DNA from: CAYNUJ01 sp964621225
GTDB taxonomy: Bacteria; Bacteroidota; Ignavibacteria; Ignavibacteriales; Melioribacteraceae
DNA length: 18,191 nt
NCBI GenBank assembly: GCA_964621225.1
Contig: CAZULK010000047.1
Span: forward strand, 1-18,191
Reading direction: 5' to 3'
Every line of letters begins with the position of its first letter. The first letter of the stretch is position 1. Shown here in pieces: positions 1-7,917 of this stretch. Position numbers and translations under genes: made by a program. The notes beneath the pieces were generated by a model. The model was not told the DNA's origin, searched no databases, and was given only the letters and a program-made list of their open reading frames with translations.

Positions 1-1664
1 CGGAATTCGGTTTAACTGAAGGAGTGGAAACCACAACAGGCCCTTTGGGACAAGGATTATCGAATGCAATCGGGATGGCAGTTGCGCAGAAATATTTAGC
101 AGCAAAGTTTAATAAAGATAATTTCAATTTGATTGATCATTTTATATACGTAATTGCATCCGACGGAGATTTGATGGAAGGGGTTACCCACGAAACTTGC
201 TCCTTTGCCGGACATAATAAACTCGATAACTTAATTGTATTTTATGATAACAACCACATCACAATTGACGGGTCGCTCGATTTGGCGATGAGCGAAGATG
301 TGGCAAAAAGATTTGACGGTTACGGATGGCATGTGCAACATGTAAAAGATGTGAATGATTTGGACTCCTTGAGAAATGCAATTGATGCGGCTAAAAAAGA
401 ATCGGGGAAACCATCGATTATTATTACCGATACTCACATCGGCTATGGTAGTCCGAATAAACAAGACACATCGGGAGTGCACGGGTCGCCCTTGGGTGAT
501 GAAGAAATTAAATTGACAAAGAAAAATTTAGGCTGGAATTTCGAAGAAAGCTTTTTTATTCCGGAAGAAGTGAAGAATAATTTTTCCGAAATAAAAGAAA
601 AAGGGAAAAACAACTTCGAAAACTGGCAAAAATTATTTGATGACTACAAAACTCAATTCCCGGGAGAAGCGGAATTGTTCTTGAAAATCACTACCGGCAC
701 CTCCGTTCAAGTGGATATTGATGAATTTACAAATTATGGTGAAAGTGTTGCCACAAGGTCCGCAAGCGGAGCTGTGATAAATAATATTGCTGCCGGACTT
801 CCGCAACTCATTGGCGGCTCTGCGGATTTGGCTCCCTCAAATAATACTTACATAAAAGGTGAAAAAGACTTTTCGCCAAATGATTATTCCGGACGGAATT
901 TCCATTTCGGGATTAGGGAACACGGAATGGCAAGCATAATGAACGGAATTTGCTACTATGGCGGATTAATTCCTTACGGCGGAACCTTCCTCGTTTTCTC
1001 CGATTATTTACGCCCTGCTATCCGTTTGGCTGCAATGTCGCATTTAAGACCAATTTACGTTTTCACTCATGACAGCATTGGGTTGGGTGAGGACGGACCG
1101 ACACATCAACCTATTGAACACCTTGCAGCGTTAAGGGCAATTCCGGGGTTGGTAGTCATTCGTCCTGCAGACTCCAACGAAACGCTTTATGCTTGGAAAG
1201 CTGCTTTAGCCAACGATAAATCTCCCACTGCGTTGGTCTTAACCCGTCAAAAACTTAAAGTGATTGATAGAAACAAATATGCTTCAGCCGAAGGAACCCT
1301 TAAAGGTGCCTATATCTTAAAAGATTCCGATGGTGAACCGGATGGAATTATTATTGCAACTGGTTCTGAGGTTGAGATTGCTCTGGATGCGGCAGAAAAA
1401 TTGCAATCGGAAGGGAAAAATATTAGAGTCGTCAGCATGCCGAGCAGGGAACTATTCGAAATGCAATCTGCTGAATACAGGGAAAATGTGTTGCCGTCTT
1501 CGATTGATAAGCGAGTAGTGATTGAAGCCGGTGTAAGCTTTGGCTGGGAAAAATATGCTGATGAGATAATCAGTATTGAAAAGTATGGAGCTTCGGCACC
1601 GTATAAAACTCTTTATGAAAAGTATGGATTAACTGCGGAAGCAATAATCGAGAAATTTAGTTAA
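1..1664 (+). CDS. tkt: Transketolase, 5'-truncated by window edge
   Basis: Thiamine-diphosphate enzyme of the non-oxidative pentose phosphate pathway; it moves two-carbon ketol units between sugar phosphates in the cytoplasm. The reading frame is already open at base 3 and runs into the conserved GVETTTGPLGQG block, so the GTG at 24 is an internal valine codon and not a start. About 553 residues are present; full-length bacterial enzymes have about 660, so roughly 110 are missing. Visible landmarks are the TPP/Mg motif read as SDGDLMEG (about 159-182), a downstream DNN, the GGSADLAPSN block that opens the pyrimidine-binding half, the catalytic-glutamate segment GIREHGM (about 909-929) and HDSIGLGEDGPTHQP (about 1068-1112). 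The C-terminal domain is complete. The first residue of the usual GDG motif is serine here, as I recall in other bacterial transketolases, so I do not read it as inactivating. No GC-rich terminator follows. Confidence 0.97.
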   Translation, partial: EFGLTEGVETTTGPLGQGLSNAIGMAVAQKYLAAKFNKDNFNLIDHFIYVIASDGDLMEGVTHETCSFAGHNKLDNLIVFYDNNHITIDGSLDLAMSEDVAKRFDGYGWHVQHVKDVNDLDSLRNAIDAAKKESGKPSIIITDTHIGYGSPNKQDTSGVHGSPLGDEEIKLTKKNLGWNFEESFFIPEEVKNNFSEIKEKGKNNFENWQKLFDDYKTQFPGEAELFLKITTGTSVQVDIDEFTNYGESVATRSASGAVINNIAAGLPQLIGGSADLAPSNNTYIKGEKDFSPNDYSGRNFHFGIREHGMASIMNGICYYGGLIPYGGTFLVFSDYLRPAIRLAAMSHLRPIYVFTHDSIGLGEDGPTHQPIEHLAALRAIPGLVVIRPADSNETLYAWKAALANDKSPTALVLTRQKLKVIDRNKYASAEGTLKGAYILKDSDGEPDGIIIATGSEVEIALDAAEKLQSEGKNIRVVSMPSRELFEMQSAEYRENVLPSSIDKRVVIEAGVSFGWEKYADEIISIEKYGASAPYKTLYEKYGLTAEAIIEKFS

Positions 1665-1731
1665 ACAACGGCAATAATTATTCTTTTCGATTGGTGCAGA
1701 TTAATTAATAAAAGAGTTCGATATTATTGGA

Positions 1732-1766
1732 CTTAAGTAATTCGATTTTGGATCGAGTTATTTAAG
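1732..1766 (+). repeat. 15-bp inverted repeat (hairpin) downstream of transketolase
   Basis: Bases 1732-1746 can pair with 1752-1766 around a 5-base loop (TTTGG). All 15 positions pair if two G-U pairs are allowed. Those two pairs would be A-C mismatches in a transcript of the other strand, so a plus-strand RNA is the better candidate. It lies 67 bp after the transketolase stop and 141 bp before the antitoxin start. A short T run follows only ten bases later, so it is a weak terminator at best. A 3'-UTR processing or stability structure, or a protein-binding palindrome, is equally possible. The rest of 1665-1907 is AT-rich, with a lone TTGACA at 1786-1791 and no convincing -10. Confidence 0.55.
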
Positions 1767-1907
1767 AGCCATAACTTTTTGATGGTTGACATTTCCGTGT
1801 GATCGGTTTATCGTACTAAAGTAATATTTAATCCGATTCTGGATTCGTCCTTAATTGAATAGATTGAAATTAACAAAACGAAAGGAAATATTTATTAGGA
1901 GAAATTC

Positions 1908-2102
1908 ATGACGCAACTAGAATTTGATGTTATCGAAAAGTTAGACGGAAATGATAAACAAAAAATAGAATATTTTATAAAGCTTTTACTAAAGCAGTCC
2001 AAATATCGTAAGTTAAGAGATCAAATTAAGCGAAGAAAACGCGAGATAAATAAAGGTGAGATTTTAACTCATGATGAGCTTTGGAAATCTTTGAATGTTT
2101 AA
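1908..2102 (+). CDS. Small antitoxin-like protein of a type II toxin-antitoxin pair
   Basis: A 64-residue, strongly charged, mostly helical protein with a lysine/arginine-rich middle (residues about 33-47) and an acidic to aromatic tail ending in ELWKSLNV. A strong Shine-Dalgarno sequence AGGAGA (1897-1902) sits five bases before the ATG. I cannot name its family. The assignment as antitoxin rests on size, on a tail resembling antitoxins paired with RelE/ParE toxins, and above all on the next gene: a RelE-like reading frame starts at 2095 and overlaps this one by eight bases, the usual translational coupling of such pairs. Known antitoxins of this kind bind and neutralise the toxin and often repress their own promoter. 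Because the partner is interrupted, this may now be an orphan antitoxin. Confidence 0.72.
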   Translation: MTQLEFDVIEKLDGNDKQKIEYFIKLLLKQSKYRKLRDQIKRRKREINKGEILTHDELWKSLNV

Positions 2103-2349
2103 GATTATCTATGCCAAATCGGTCGTAAAAGATCTAAAAAAAATTGCGAAACATAACCTTCCTTCAATTAAAGATGGGATTGAAAAATTATAATCTTTCC
2201 CGAATTTAACGGAAATCAAAAATTTGAAGAATCACCCTCTTGCAGATTATCGACTAAGGATAGGAAATTACAGAGTGTTATTTGACGTGGATTGGGAAAA
2301 CAAAGAAATCCATATATTGAAGATCGGTCACCGCAAAGATGTTTATTAA
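2095..2349 (+). pseudogene. RelE/ParE-family toxin interrupted by an in-frame TAA
   Basis: One uninterrupted frame from ATG 2095 to TAA 2347-2349 encodes an 84-position RelE-like protein, except that codon 33 (2191-2193) is TAA. The first part begins MFKIIYAKSVVKDLKKIAKH, the typical RelE start with a first strand and a lysine-rich helix. The part after the stop contains YRLRIGNYRVLFDV and ends ILKIGHRKDVY, the conserved RelE core and C-terminal arginine and tyrosine. The family cleaves mRNA at the ribosome. No frameshift is needed; a single base change explains the break. No in-frame ATG lies between the stop and the core motif, so an active downstream fragment is unlikely. A consensus error in the assembly is the main alternative. 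The ATG overlaps the antitoxin gene and the 3' end lies 26 bp from the end of the convergent YqaA-like gene. Confidence 0.85.
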
Positions 2350-2375
2350 AAATTCAGTATTTTCTGATTAAACTG

Positions 2376-3145
2376 TCAAATCAAATATTTAATCACAACG
2401 AACCCACCTACCAGCAATACAGTAAAGGCAATGGCGAGTAAATTAAAATATTTATCGATAAAGCTTTTAATCTGCTCTCCGAATTTCCAAATNNNNNNNN
2501 NNNNNNNNNNNNNNNNNNNNNNNNNNNNNNNNNNNNNNNNNNNNNNNNNNNNNNNNNNNNNNNNNNNNNNNNNNNNNNNNNNNNNNNNNNNNGTAAATTA
2601 AAATATTTATCGATAAAGCTTTTAATCTGCTCTCCGAATTTCCAAATAAGGAAAGCAACCAAGAAAAACCTGCCGGCTCTACTTATAATTGATGCGAGAA
2701 TAAATAATGGAAGATTAATTTGAAAAGCTCCGCCGGTTATTGTGAATACTTTGTATGGGATCGGAGTAAATCCTGCAGTGAATATTATCCAGAAGTTCCA
2801 CTGATCATAGAGTGCTTTTACTTTATCGAAGAGTTGATGGCTGAAACCGGGTACATTTGCAAAAAAGAAATTTGCAACGGAGGAAAACTCACTTGGACCA
2901 TTCCACCAAACAAAATAACCAATCGCATATCCAAGTAGCGCACCGGTAACAGAAGCAATGGTTGAAGTTGTTGCAAATTTGAACGCTTTTTTTTGTGATC
3001 CCAAAACCAGAGCAATCAAAAGTGCATCCGGTGGTATGGGGAAAAAAGAAGCTTCGGCAAAAGCCAATAAAAACAGAGCATAATTGCCGTATGGAGTTTC
3101 CGCCCAATGGAGAACCCAATCATAAAGTTTCCGGATAAAGTTCAT
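2376..3145 (-). CDS. YqaA/DedA-type (VTT domain) inner-membrane protein, split by a false scaffold gap
   Basis: Polytopic membrane protein of the SNARE-associated/VTT superfamily. DedA relatives are linked to lipid carrier flipping and membrane homeostasis; the substrate here is unknown. Visible marks are E31 followed by FPIPPD (residues 35-40), GALLGYAIGYF, then GFTPIPYK and the GR pair that marks the VTT re-entrant region. ATG at 3145 is preferred over the TTG three bases upstream because it leaves a normal spacing to GGAG (3150-3153). The gene contains 100 Ns (2493-2592) flanked by an exact 55-bp duplication. Read literally, the frame shifts and gives a false tail. If one copy plus the Ns (155 bp) is removed, the frame continues as FNLLAIAFTVLLVGGFVVIK, a good final membrane helix, to a TGA at 2376-2378. 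That gives exactly 205 codons, or 204 residues. The corrected model is an inference, but a strong one. Confidence 0.88.
2438..2492. repeat. 55-bp exact direct repeat, copy 1 (contig-end overlap)
   Basis: Identical over all 55 bases to 2593-2647, and it directly abuts the N run. It lies inside the YqaA-like gene. Removing one copy restores that gene's frame, so the repeat is an assembly artefact and not biology. Confidence 0.93.
2493..2592. other. Assembly gap of 100 Ns
   Basis: Exactly 100 Ns, the conventional length for a scaffold gap of unknown size. The flanking 55-bp duplication indicates that the two contigs overlap and that no sequence is actually missing. Confidence 0.97.
2593..2647. 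repeat. 55-bp exact direct repeat, copy 2 (contig-end overlap)
   Basis: Second copy of 2438-2492, starting at the first base after the N run. On the minus strand it encodes IWKFGEQIKSFIDKYFNL in the YqaA-like frame. Confidence 0.93.
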
Positions 3146-3314
3146 CAATCTCCTTCAAATTTGAAAGTGCAAGTATAAGCAAATTTGTTTTAACTTGGAA
3201 AAGTATTTGAATGTCAATTTACTGCAATTTATAAGAAAATAATTCTTAAAATGAAATTTGCATTTTTTTTGAATCAAAGTTAAATTGAATTCATAAATAA
3301 AATAGGAGATACAC

Positions 3315-5141
3315 ATGCCCGCATTAAAGGAGTTTACAACTATACCTGAACTATTCGATTTTGTGATGAACGATTTCGGTAAGAAACAAACAAAACCATG
3401 CTTGATGCAAAAGGAATCCGGAAAGTACAAAGACATCAGCTATCAAGAGGTTTATGATCAAACTGAATCGTTTGCATTCGGGTTATTATCTTTGGGCGTT
3501 AAAAGGGAGGATAAGGTTGCAATTATTGGGGAGAACCGACCGGAATGGGTTTATTCGGATATGGCGATTATCGGTGTTGGAGCTGTAAATGTTCCTCTAT
3601 ATCCGATCTCGACAGCGGATACAATTCAATATATCCTAAATGATTCGGAATCCGTCGGGATTGTAGTTTCCAATAAATTCCATATGAACAAAGTTTTGAA
3701 AGTTAGGGATAAATGTCCCAAGTTAAAATTCATCGTGGTGATGAATAATAAGGATGATATTTCCGGGAACGAGAATGTTTATACGTTTGAACAAGTTCAG
3801 GAAATGGGTAAAAGTTATAAAGCAGAAAACCCAAATCTCTTTTCGGAGAACCTGAAAATAGCGGATAAGGACGCTCTTGCAACAATCATCTATACATCAG
3901 GTACTACCGGAGAACCAAAAGGGGTGATGTTAACTCATTATAATATTATGTCGAATGTAAATTCGGCACACAAAGTTTTTGAGATGAGTGATAAAGACGT
4001 ATTCCTTTCATTCTTGCCACTCTGCCATATTTTTGAGAGAATGGCGGGTTACTACACTGCATTTGCTTGCGGTGCAACTATTGCTTATGCAGAAGGAATA
4101 GAAAAGATTGCAACAAATCTGCTTGAAGTAAAACCGACAGTTATGACTGCTGTACCCAGATTGTTCGAACGCATGCACAGCAGAATGGTTAGGAATTTGG
4201 AAAAAGAGCCGGAAAAGAAACAGAAGATATTCAATTGGGCTCTGGAAATCGGTAGGGAATACGAAAATCTTTCCCGTAGCGGTGATTCAATTCCTGTCTC
4301 ACTCACACTTAAAAGAAAACTTGCAGATAAACTTGTTTACTCAAAAATTAGAGCCAGATTTGGCGGAAGACTTCGTTTCTTTATTTCCGGAGGTGCTGCT
4401 CTCTCAAGAAATTTGGGTGAATTCTTCAAGTCTGCTGGAATTCAAATAATAGAAGGCTACGGACTTACGGAAAGTTCGCCGGTGCTTGCTTGTAACCGTT
4501 TGGATGATTACAAATTCGGAACAGTCGGCAAACCATTCCCTGGTGTTGAGATAAAAATTGCTAAAGACGGGGAAATTCTAGCTCACGGACCGAATATTAT
4601 GCAAGGTTATTTCAAAAAGAAAAAAGAGACTGATGAAGTATTGAAAGACGGATGGCTGCATACCGGCGATATTGGCGTATTTGATGCAGAAGGATTTTTG
4701 ATTATTACAGATAGGAAAAAACATCTTTTCAAAACGAGTGGTGGAAAGTATATAGCTCCCACTCCAATTGAAAATATGTTCCTTGCAAGTAAATACATCG
4801 ATCAATTCGTACTGATCGGCGACAGAAGGATGTTCTTGACTGCATTAGTTGTTCCCGATTTCGAAGCATTGAAAGAATATGCCGATGCTCACAGAATTCC
4901 ATATAAAGACGAAAAAGAATTGATCGAAATGAAACAGATTTACGATTTAATGGAAAATGAATTTGCACAATTCCAAAGGAGATTGGCAAATTACGAAAGG
5001 GTAAGAAAATTCACCCTGTTAGAGAAACCATTCCAAATTGAAACAGGTGAAATGACTCCTTCGTTGAAATTGAAACGAAAAGTTATCGAAGAAAGGTACA
5101 GAAACCTCATTGAGGATATGTATAAAGGTCTCGAAAAATAA
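3315..5141 (+). CDS. Long-chain acyl-CoA synthetase (AMP-forming)
   Basis: Cytoplasmic or membrane-associated adenylate-forming enzyme that activates a fatty acid to acyl-AMP and then acyl-CoA, feeding beta-oxidation or phospholipid synthesis. The 608-residue length and motif set match bacterial long-chain acyl-CoA synthetases of the FadD15-like type. Visible motifs are the P-loop-like TSGTTGEPKG (residues 194-203), the adenine-binding EGYGLTESSPV (from 380), the hinge region DGWLHTGDIG with D452, TDRKKHLFKTSGGKYIAP, and the C-terminal TPSLKLKRKV that supplies the adenylation lysine in this subfamily. The start is fixed by AGGAGA (3304-3309) five bases before the ATG. It is divergent from the YqaA-like gene across a 169-bp spacer and is followed by a strong terminator, so it is probably monocistronic. 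Chain-length specificity cannot be read from sequence. Confidence 0.94.
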   Translation: MPALKEFTTIPELFDFVMNDFGKKQTKPCLMQKESGKYKDISYQEVYDQTESFAFGLLSLGVKREDKVAIIGENRPEWVYSDMAIIGVGAVNVPLYPISTADTIQYILNDSESVGIVVSNKFHMNKVLKVRDKCPKLKFIVVMNNKDDISGNENVYTFEQVQEMGKSYKAENPNLFSENLKIADKDALATIIYTSGTTGEPKGVMLTHYNIMSNVNSAHKVFEMSDKDVFLSFLPLCHIFERMAGYYTAFACGATIAYAEGIEKIATNLLEVKPTVMTAVPRLFERMHSRMVRNLEKEPEKKQKIFNWALEIGREYENLSRSGDSIPVSLTLKRKLADKLVYSKIRARFGGRLRFFISGGAALSRNLGEFFKSAGIQIIEGYGLTESSPVLACNRLDDYKFGTVGKPFPGVEIKIAKDGEILAHGPNIMQGYFKKKKETDEVLKDGWLHTGDIGVFDAEGFLIITDRKKHLFKTSGGKYIAPTPIENMFLASKYIDQFVLIGDRRMFLTALVVPDFEALKEYADAHRIPYKDEKELIEMKQIYDLMENEFAQFQRRLANYERVRKFTLLEKPFQIETGEMTPSLKLKRKVIEERYRNLIEDMYKGLEK

Positions 5142-5150
5142 CCCGATTTA

Positions 5151-5174
5151 AGCCCCGTTCCGGGGCTTTTTTTT
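5151..5174 (+). terminator. Rho-independent terminator after acyl-CoA synthetase gene
   Basis: A perfect 7-bp stem (AGCCCCG / CGGGGCT) with a 3-base loop TTC, followed directly by a run of eight Ts, starting nine bases after the stop codon. It separates the acyl-CoA synthetase from the copper genes. Confidence 0.95.
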
Positions 5175-5184
5175 ATCCAAAATT

Positions 5185-5234
5185 TTATAACAATAAATTA
5201 AAATCTTATAACAAACTTTTTAAGTGTTTATAAT
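5185..5234 (+). promoter_or_regulatory. Candidate promoter/operator region of copZ-copA
   Basis: A -10-like TATAAT lies at 5229-5234, 34 bases before the copZ start codon. The 9-mer TTATAACAA occurs twice (5185-5193 and 5206-5214), exactly 21 bp apart; the second copy overlaps the expected -35 position. GTGTT (5224-5228) and AACAC (5245-5249) bracket the -10. Two helical turns between repeats suits a dimeric or tandem-bound regulator. The region is very AT-rich, so chance repetition is possible and no known copper regulator box is recognised. Confidence 0.4.
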
Positions 5235-5268
5235 ATTTTTGTTCAACACAAAATAAGGAGATATAAAT

Positions 5269-5469
5269 ATGGAACAAAAAGAATTCAAAATTGAAGGAAT
5301 GAGTTGTCATCATTGTGTAATGGCTGTAGAAGCGGAACTTCGTGATGCGGGATTCGAAAAATTCAATGTGAAAATCGGATCTGCCCAAGTTGAAACTGAC
5401 GGTTCCGAAGAACAAGCGGAAAAAGCTAAAGCTGCAATCGAAGAAGCTGGTTATAAAGTTGTTGCTTAA
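5269..5469 (+). CDS. copZ: Copper chaperone, heavy-metal-associated (HMA) domain
   Basis: A 66-residue single HMA domain that would carry Cu(I) in the cytoplasm and deliver it to the ATPase encoded next. The metal loop is GMSCHHC at residues 10-16, with C13 and C16 as ligands. The rest follows the ferredoxin-like beta-alpha-beta-beta-alpha-beta pattern (AVEAELRDAG helix, then the strand VKIGSAQVETDG, then the helix EQAEKAKAAIEEAG). AAGGAG (5255-5260) lies eight bases before the ATG. The gap to copA is 50 bp with no terminator, so the two are probably co-transcribed. The MxCxxC loop also occurs in mercury- and zinc-binding HMA proteins; copper is inferred from the neighbouring Cu(I)-type ATPase. 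Confidence 0.92.
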   Translation: MEQKEFKIEGMSCHHCVMAVEAELRDAGFEKFNVKIGSAQVETDGSEEQAEKAKAAIEEAGYKVVA

Positions 5470-5519
5470 TTTGTAAGCATGTTCAAATGAACGGATAATA
5501 AGATAACTGAAGGAAAACT

Positions 5520-7751
5520 ATGGCCACAACTAAAAAATATAATCTCCCGGTAGAAGGAATGACATGCGCAAGTTGTGTTGCGCGTGTTGAAAAAGCCCTT
5601 TCGAAGGTAGAAGGGATAGAACATGTTTCCGTTAATTTTGCCAACGAAAAGGTTACCTTCGAAATGGGGGAAAATGTTTCTCTGGAAGATGCAGCTAAAG
5701 CCATTGGGAAATACGGATATGTTCTTCATACCGATGTTGCCGGTGATGATAATAAGGATGAATCATCAACAGAACATGATATAGCCGACGAACATTATGA
5801 AAAGTTGAAAAGGGACTTGCTATTCGGCGTTCTTTTCACACTGCCGGTTTTCCTAATAAGCATGCTGCGGGATTTTCAATTCTTCACTTCTTGGTGGCCA
5901 TTAAGTATCGACTATACAAATAAAATTCTTCTCGTTCTTACCACTCCGGTTATTTTTGTTTCGGGAGCGAGATTTTACAAGGTGTTTTGGACCAATATAA
6001 AACATTTTTCGTTCGAAATGAATTCCCTTGTTGCAATTGGAACCGGAGCGGCTTATGGTTATTCCGTTTTAGCAACTCTTTTCCCAACTTGGGTTCAAAT
6101 TGGCGAGGGATTGCCCCACGTGTATTTCGAGACAGCCGGGGTAATTATCGTTTTGATCACAATGGGAAAACTGTTGGAAGCCAGAGCAAAAAAGAAAACC
6201 GGAGGTGCCATAAAGCAGCTTTTGGAATTGAAACCGAAAGAAGCTACAATACTGGTAAACGGAGCAGAAAAGCGGGTCCCTTTGGAAGAACTGAAACTTG
6301 GCGATCTTGTGGTTATTAAACCCGGTGAAAAAATCCCGGCTGACGGAATAGTAAAATCGGGTTCCGCTGTGGTGGATGAATCTATGCTCACCGGTGAATC
6401 GATCCCGGTTGAGAAAAATGTAGGCAGTAAAGTTATCGGTGGAACGATAAACAAAAGCGGATCAGTCAATTTTGAGATCACTGCTCTCGGGGATAATTCC
6501 GTACTTGGTCAAATTATCAAACTGGTTGAAGAAGCTCAGGGCAGCAAGGCTCCAATTCAGAAATTAGCCGATAAGGTTTCCTCCATTTTCGTTCCTGCTG
6601 TTATAATTCTGGCAATAATTACATTTACCGGTTGGCTAATATTTGCAGATGCCAACAATTTCAACGTTGCTCTAATCAACTTTGTTGCGGTTTTGATTAT
6701 TGCATGTCCGTGTGCCTTGGGATTGGCTACGCCTACTGCAATAATGGTTGGAACGGGGCTCGGAGCGCGTAATGGAATCCTTATTAAAAATGGGGAAAGC
6801 CTGGAAATGGCTCATAAAATTGACACTATTGTACTGGACAAAACGGGCACCATTACCGAAGGCAGCCCAACTGTAACAGACATAATTTCGAATGGAAAAG
6901 ATGAAACTGAATTTTTAAGAATAGCAGCCTCCGTAGAAAATAAAAGCGAACATCCCATTGCAGCAGCTTTAGTAGAATATGCCAAGCAGAGAGGAATTGA
7001 TATTGCCGAGGTTGAAGATTTCCGTAGCCTCTCCGGTATGGGAGTAACGGCAATAGTGGAAGGGAACATGGCAGCTTTAGGAAATGATAAATTAATGAAA
7101 CAGTTTTCAATCAAGACTGATGGTTTGGGGCAACAATATGAAAAATTAAGCAAAGAAGGGAAGACAGTTATCTTCTGTGCCATTAACGGTGAGTTGTATG
7201 GAATGATTGCCATTGAAGATCCGGTTAAATCCTCTTCCGCAGAAGCTATTTCCCAAATGAGGAAGTCCGGATTGGATGTTTTCATGTTGACCGGCGATAA
7301 TGAAAAAACTGCTGCCGCAATAGCAAAACGTGTGGGAATAGATAATTATTTTGCTGAAGTTATGCCCGACGAAAAAGCCGGAAAAGTGAAAGAACTTCAA
7401 CAAAAAGGTAAAATTGTTGCAATGGTTGGAGATGGAATAAACGATTCTCCGGCACTTGTGACTGCTGATTTGGGAATTGCCATCGGAACGGGCACGGATA
7501 TTGCAATTGAATCTTCGGATATTACTCTGGTGAAAGGAAATTTACTAGGTGTGGTCTCCGCAATAAATCTTTCGCATAAAACCATCAGAACTATTAAACA
7601 AAATCTTTTCTGGGCGTTCATTTACAATACAATCGGAATTCCGTTTGCAGCACTAGGTTTATTAAATCCGATGATTGCCGCTTTAGCGATGTCTTTCAGC
7701 TCTGTTTCCGTGATAAGTAATTCATTGAGATTAAGAAGAGCGCGGATTTAA
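5520..7751 (+). CDS. copA: Cu(I)-exporting P1B-type ATPase
   Basis: Inner-membrane pump that exports Cu(I) using ATP. One N-terminal HMA domain carries GMTCASC (residues 13-19). All core motifs are present: TGES in the actuator domain (291-294), the transmembrane CPC (396-398), the phosphorylated aspartate in DKTGT (D440), the nucleotide-domain HP (478-479) and GDGIND (637-642). The ligand residues that define the P1B-1 Cu(I) class are also there: YN at 702-703 and MSFSS at 724-728 in the last two helices. The 743-residue length is normal for a one-HMA CopA. AAGGA (5510-5514) supports the ATG. It follows copZ, and no regulator of the CueR or CsoR type is visible nearby, so control would be exercised from elsewhere. 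No terminator is seen before the L21 promoter. Confidence 0.96.
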   Translation: MATTKKYNLPVEGMTCASCVARVEKALSKVEGIEHVSVNFANEKVTFEMGENVSLEDAAKAIGKYGYVLHTDVAGDDNKDESSTEHDIADEHYEKLKRDLLFGVLFTLPVFLISMLRDFQFFTSWWPLSIDYTNKILLVLTTPVIFVSGARFYKVFWTNIKHFSFEMNSLVAIGTGAAYGYSVLATLFPTWVQIGEGLPHVYFETAGVIIVLITMGKLLEARAKKKTGGAIKQLLELKPKEATILVNGAEKRVPLEELKLGDLVVIKPGEKIPADGIVKSGSAVVDESMLTGESIPVEKNVGSKVIGGTINKSGSVNFEITALGDNSVLGQIIKLVEEAQGSKAPIQKLADKVSSIFVPAVIILAIITFTGWLIFADANNFNVALINFVAVLIIACPCALGLATPTAIMVGTGLGARNGILIKNGESLEMAHKIDTIVLDKTGTITEGSPTVTDIISNGKDETEFLRIAASVENKSEHPIAAALVEYAKQRGIDIAEVEDFRSLSGMGVTAIVEGNMAALGNDKLMKQFSIKTDGLGQQYEKLSKEGKTVIFCAINGELYGMIAIEDPVKSSSAEAISQMRKSGLDVFMLTGDNEKTAAAIAKRVGIDNYFAEVMPDEKAGKVKELQQKGKIVAMVGDGINDSPALVTADLGIAIGTGTDIAIESSDITLVKGNLLGVVSAINLSHKTIRTIKQNLFWAFIYNTIGIPFAALGLLNPMIAALAMSFSSVSVISNSLRLRRARI

Positions 7752-7795
7752 GAGGAAATTATACCCAAATCGGCTTAAAATTCTTGAGTTTTGTT

Positions 7796-7824
7796 TTGAC
7801 AAGAAATTTTTGGAAATATATTAA
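7796..7824 (+). promoter_or_regulatory. Promoter for rplU-rpmA
   Basis: A perfect -35 TTGACA (7796-7801) is followed, with a 17-bp spacer, by TATTAA (7819-7824). It gives a leader of roughly 85-90 bases before the L21 start. An 8-bp inverted repeat (7827-7834 with 7871-7878) lies in or at the edge of that leader. Confidence 0.6.
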
Positions 7825-7917
7825 CTTGGAAACTGAATTCAACCGGAAAATTTATTTGCCAAATACAGGAAGTTTCCATATTTTTGCAAGTCTAAGTAAG
7901 AATATTTGGAGGAATGA

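Noticed and set aside
24..26. GTG as start codon of transketolase
   Set aside because: The frame is open to the window edge and the upstream codons belong to a conserved block; about 110 residues are missing.
2408..2492. Literal C-terminal end of the YqaA-like gene after the N run
   Set aside because: The 100 Ns plus the 55-bp duplication shift the frame by two. The tail simply re-reads the duplicated sequence in another frame.
2438..2647. 55-bp direct repeats as target-site or mobile-element repeats
   Set aside because: They abut an artificial N run, and removing one copy restores a gene exactly, so they are assembly overlap.
6095..6481. 128-codon antisense frame inside copA
   Set aside because: Shadow of conserved P-type ATPase sequence including the TGES region; no independent support.
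6812..7285. 157-codon antisense frame inside copA
   Set aside because: It is fully covered by conserved copA coding sequence, has no ribosome site or recognisable family, and is explained by the codon bias of the sense gene.
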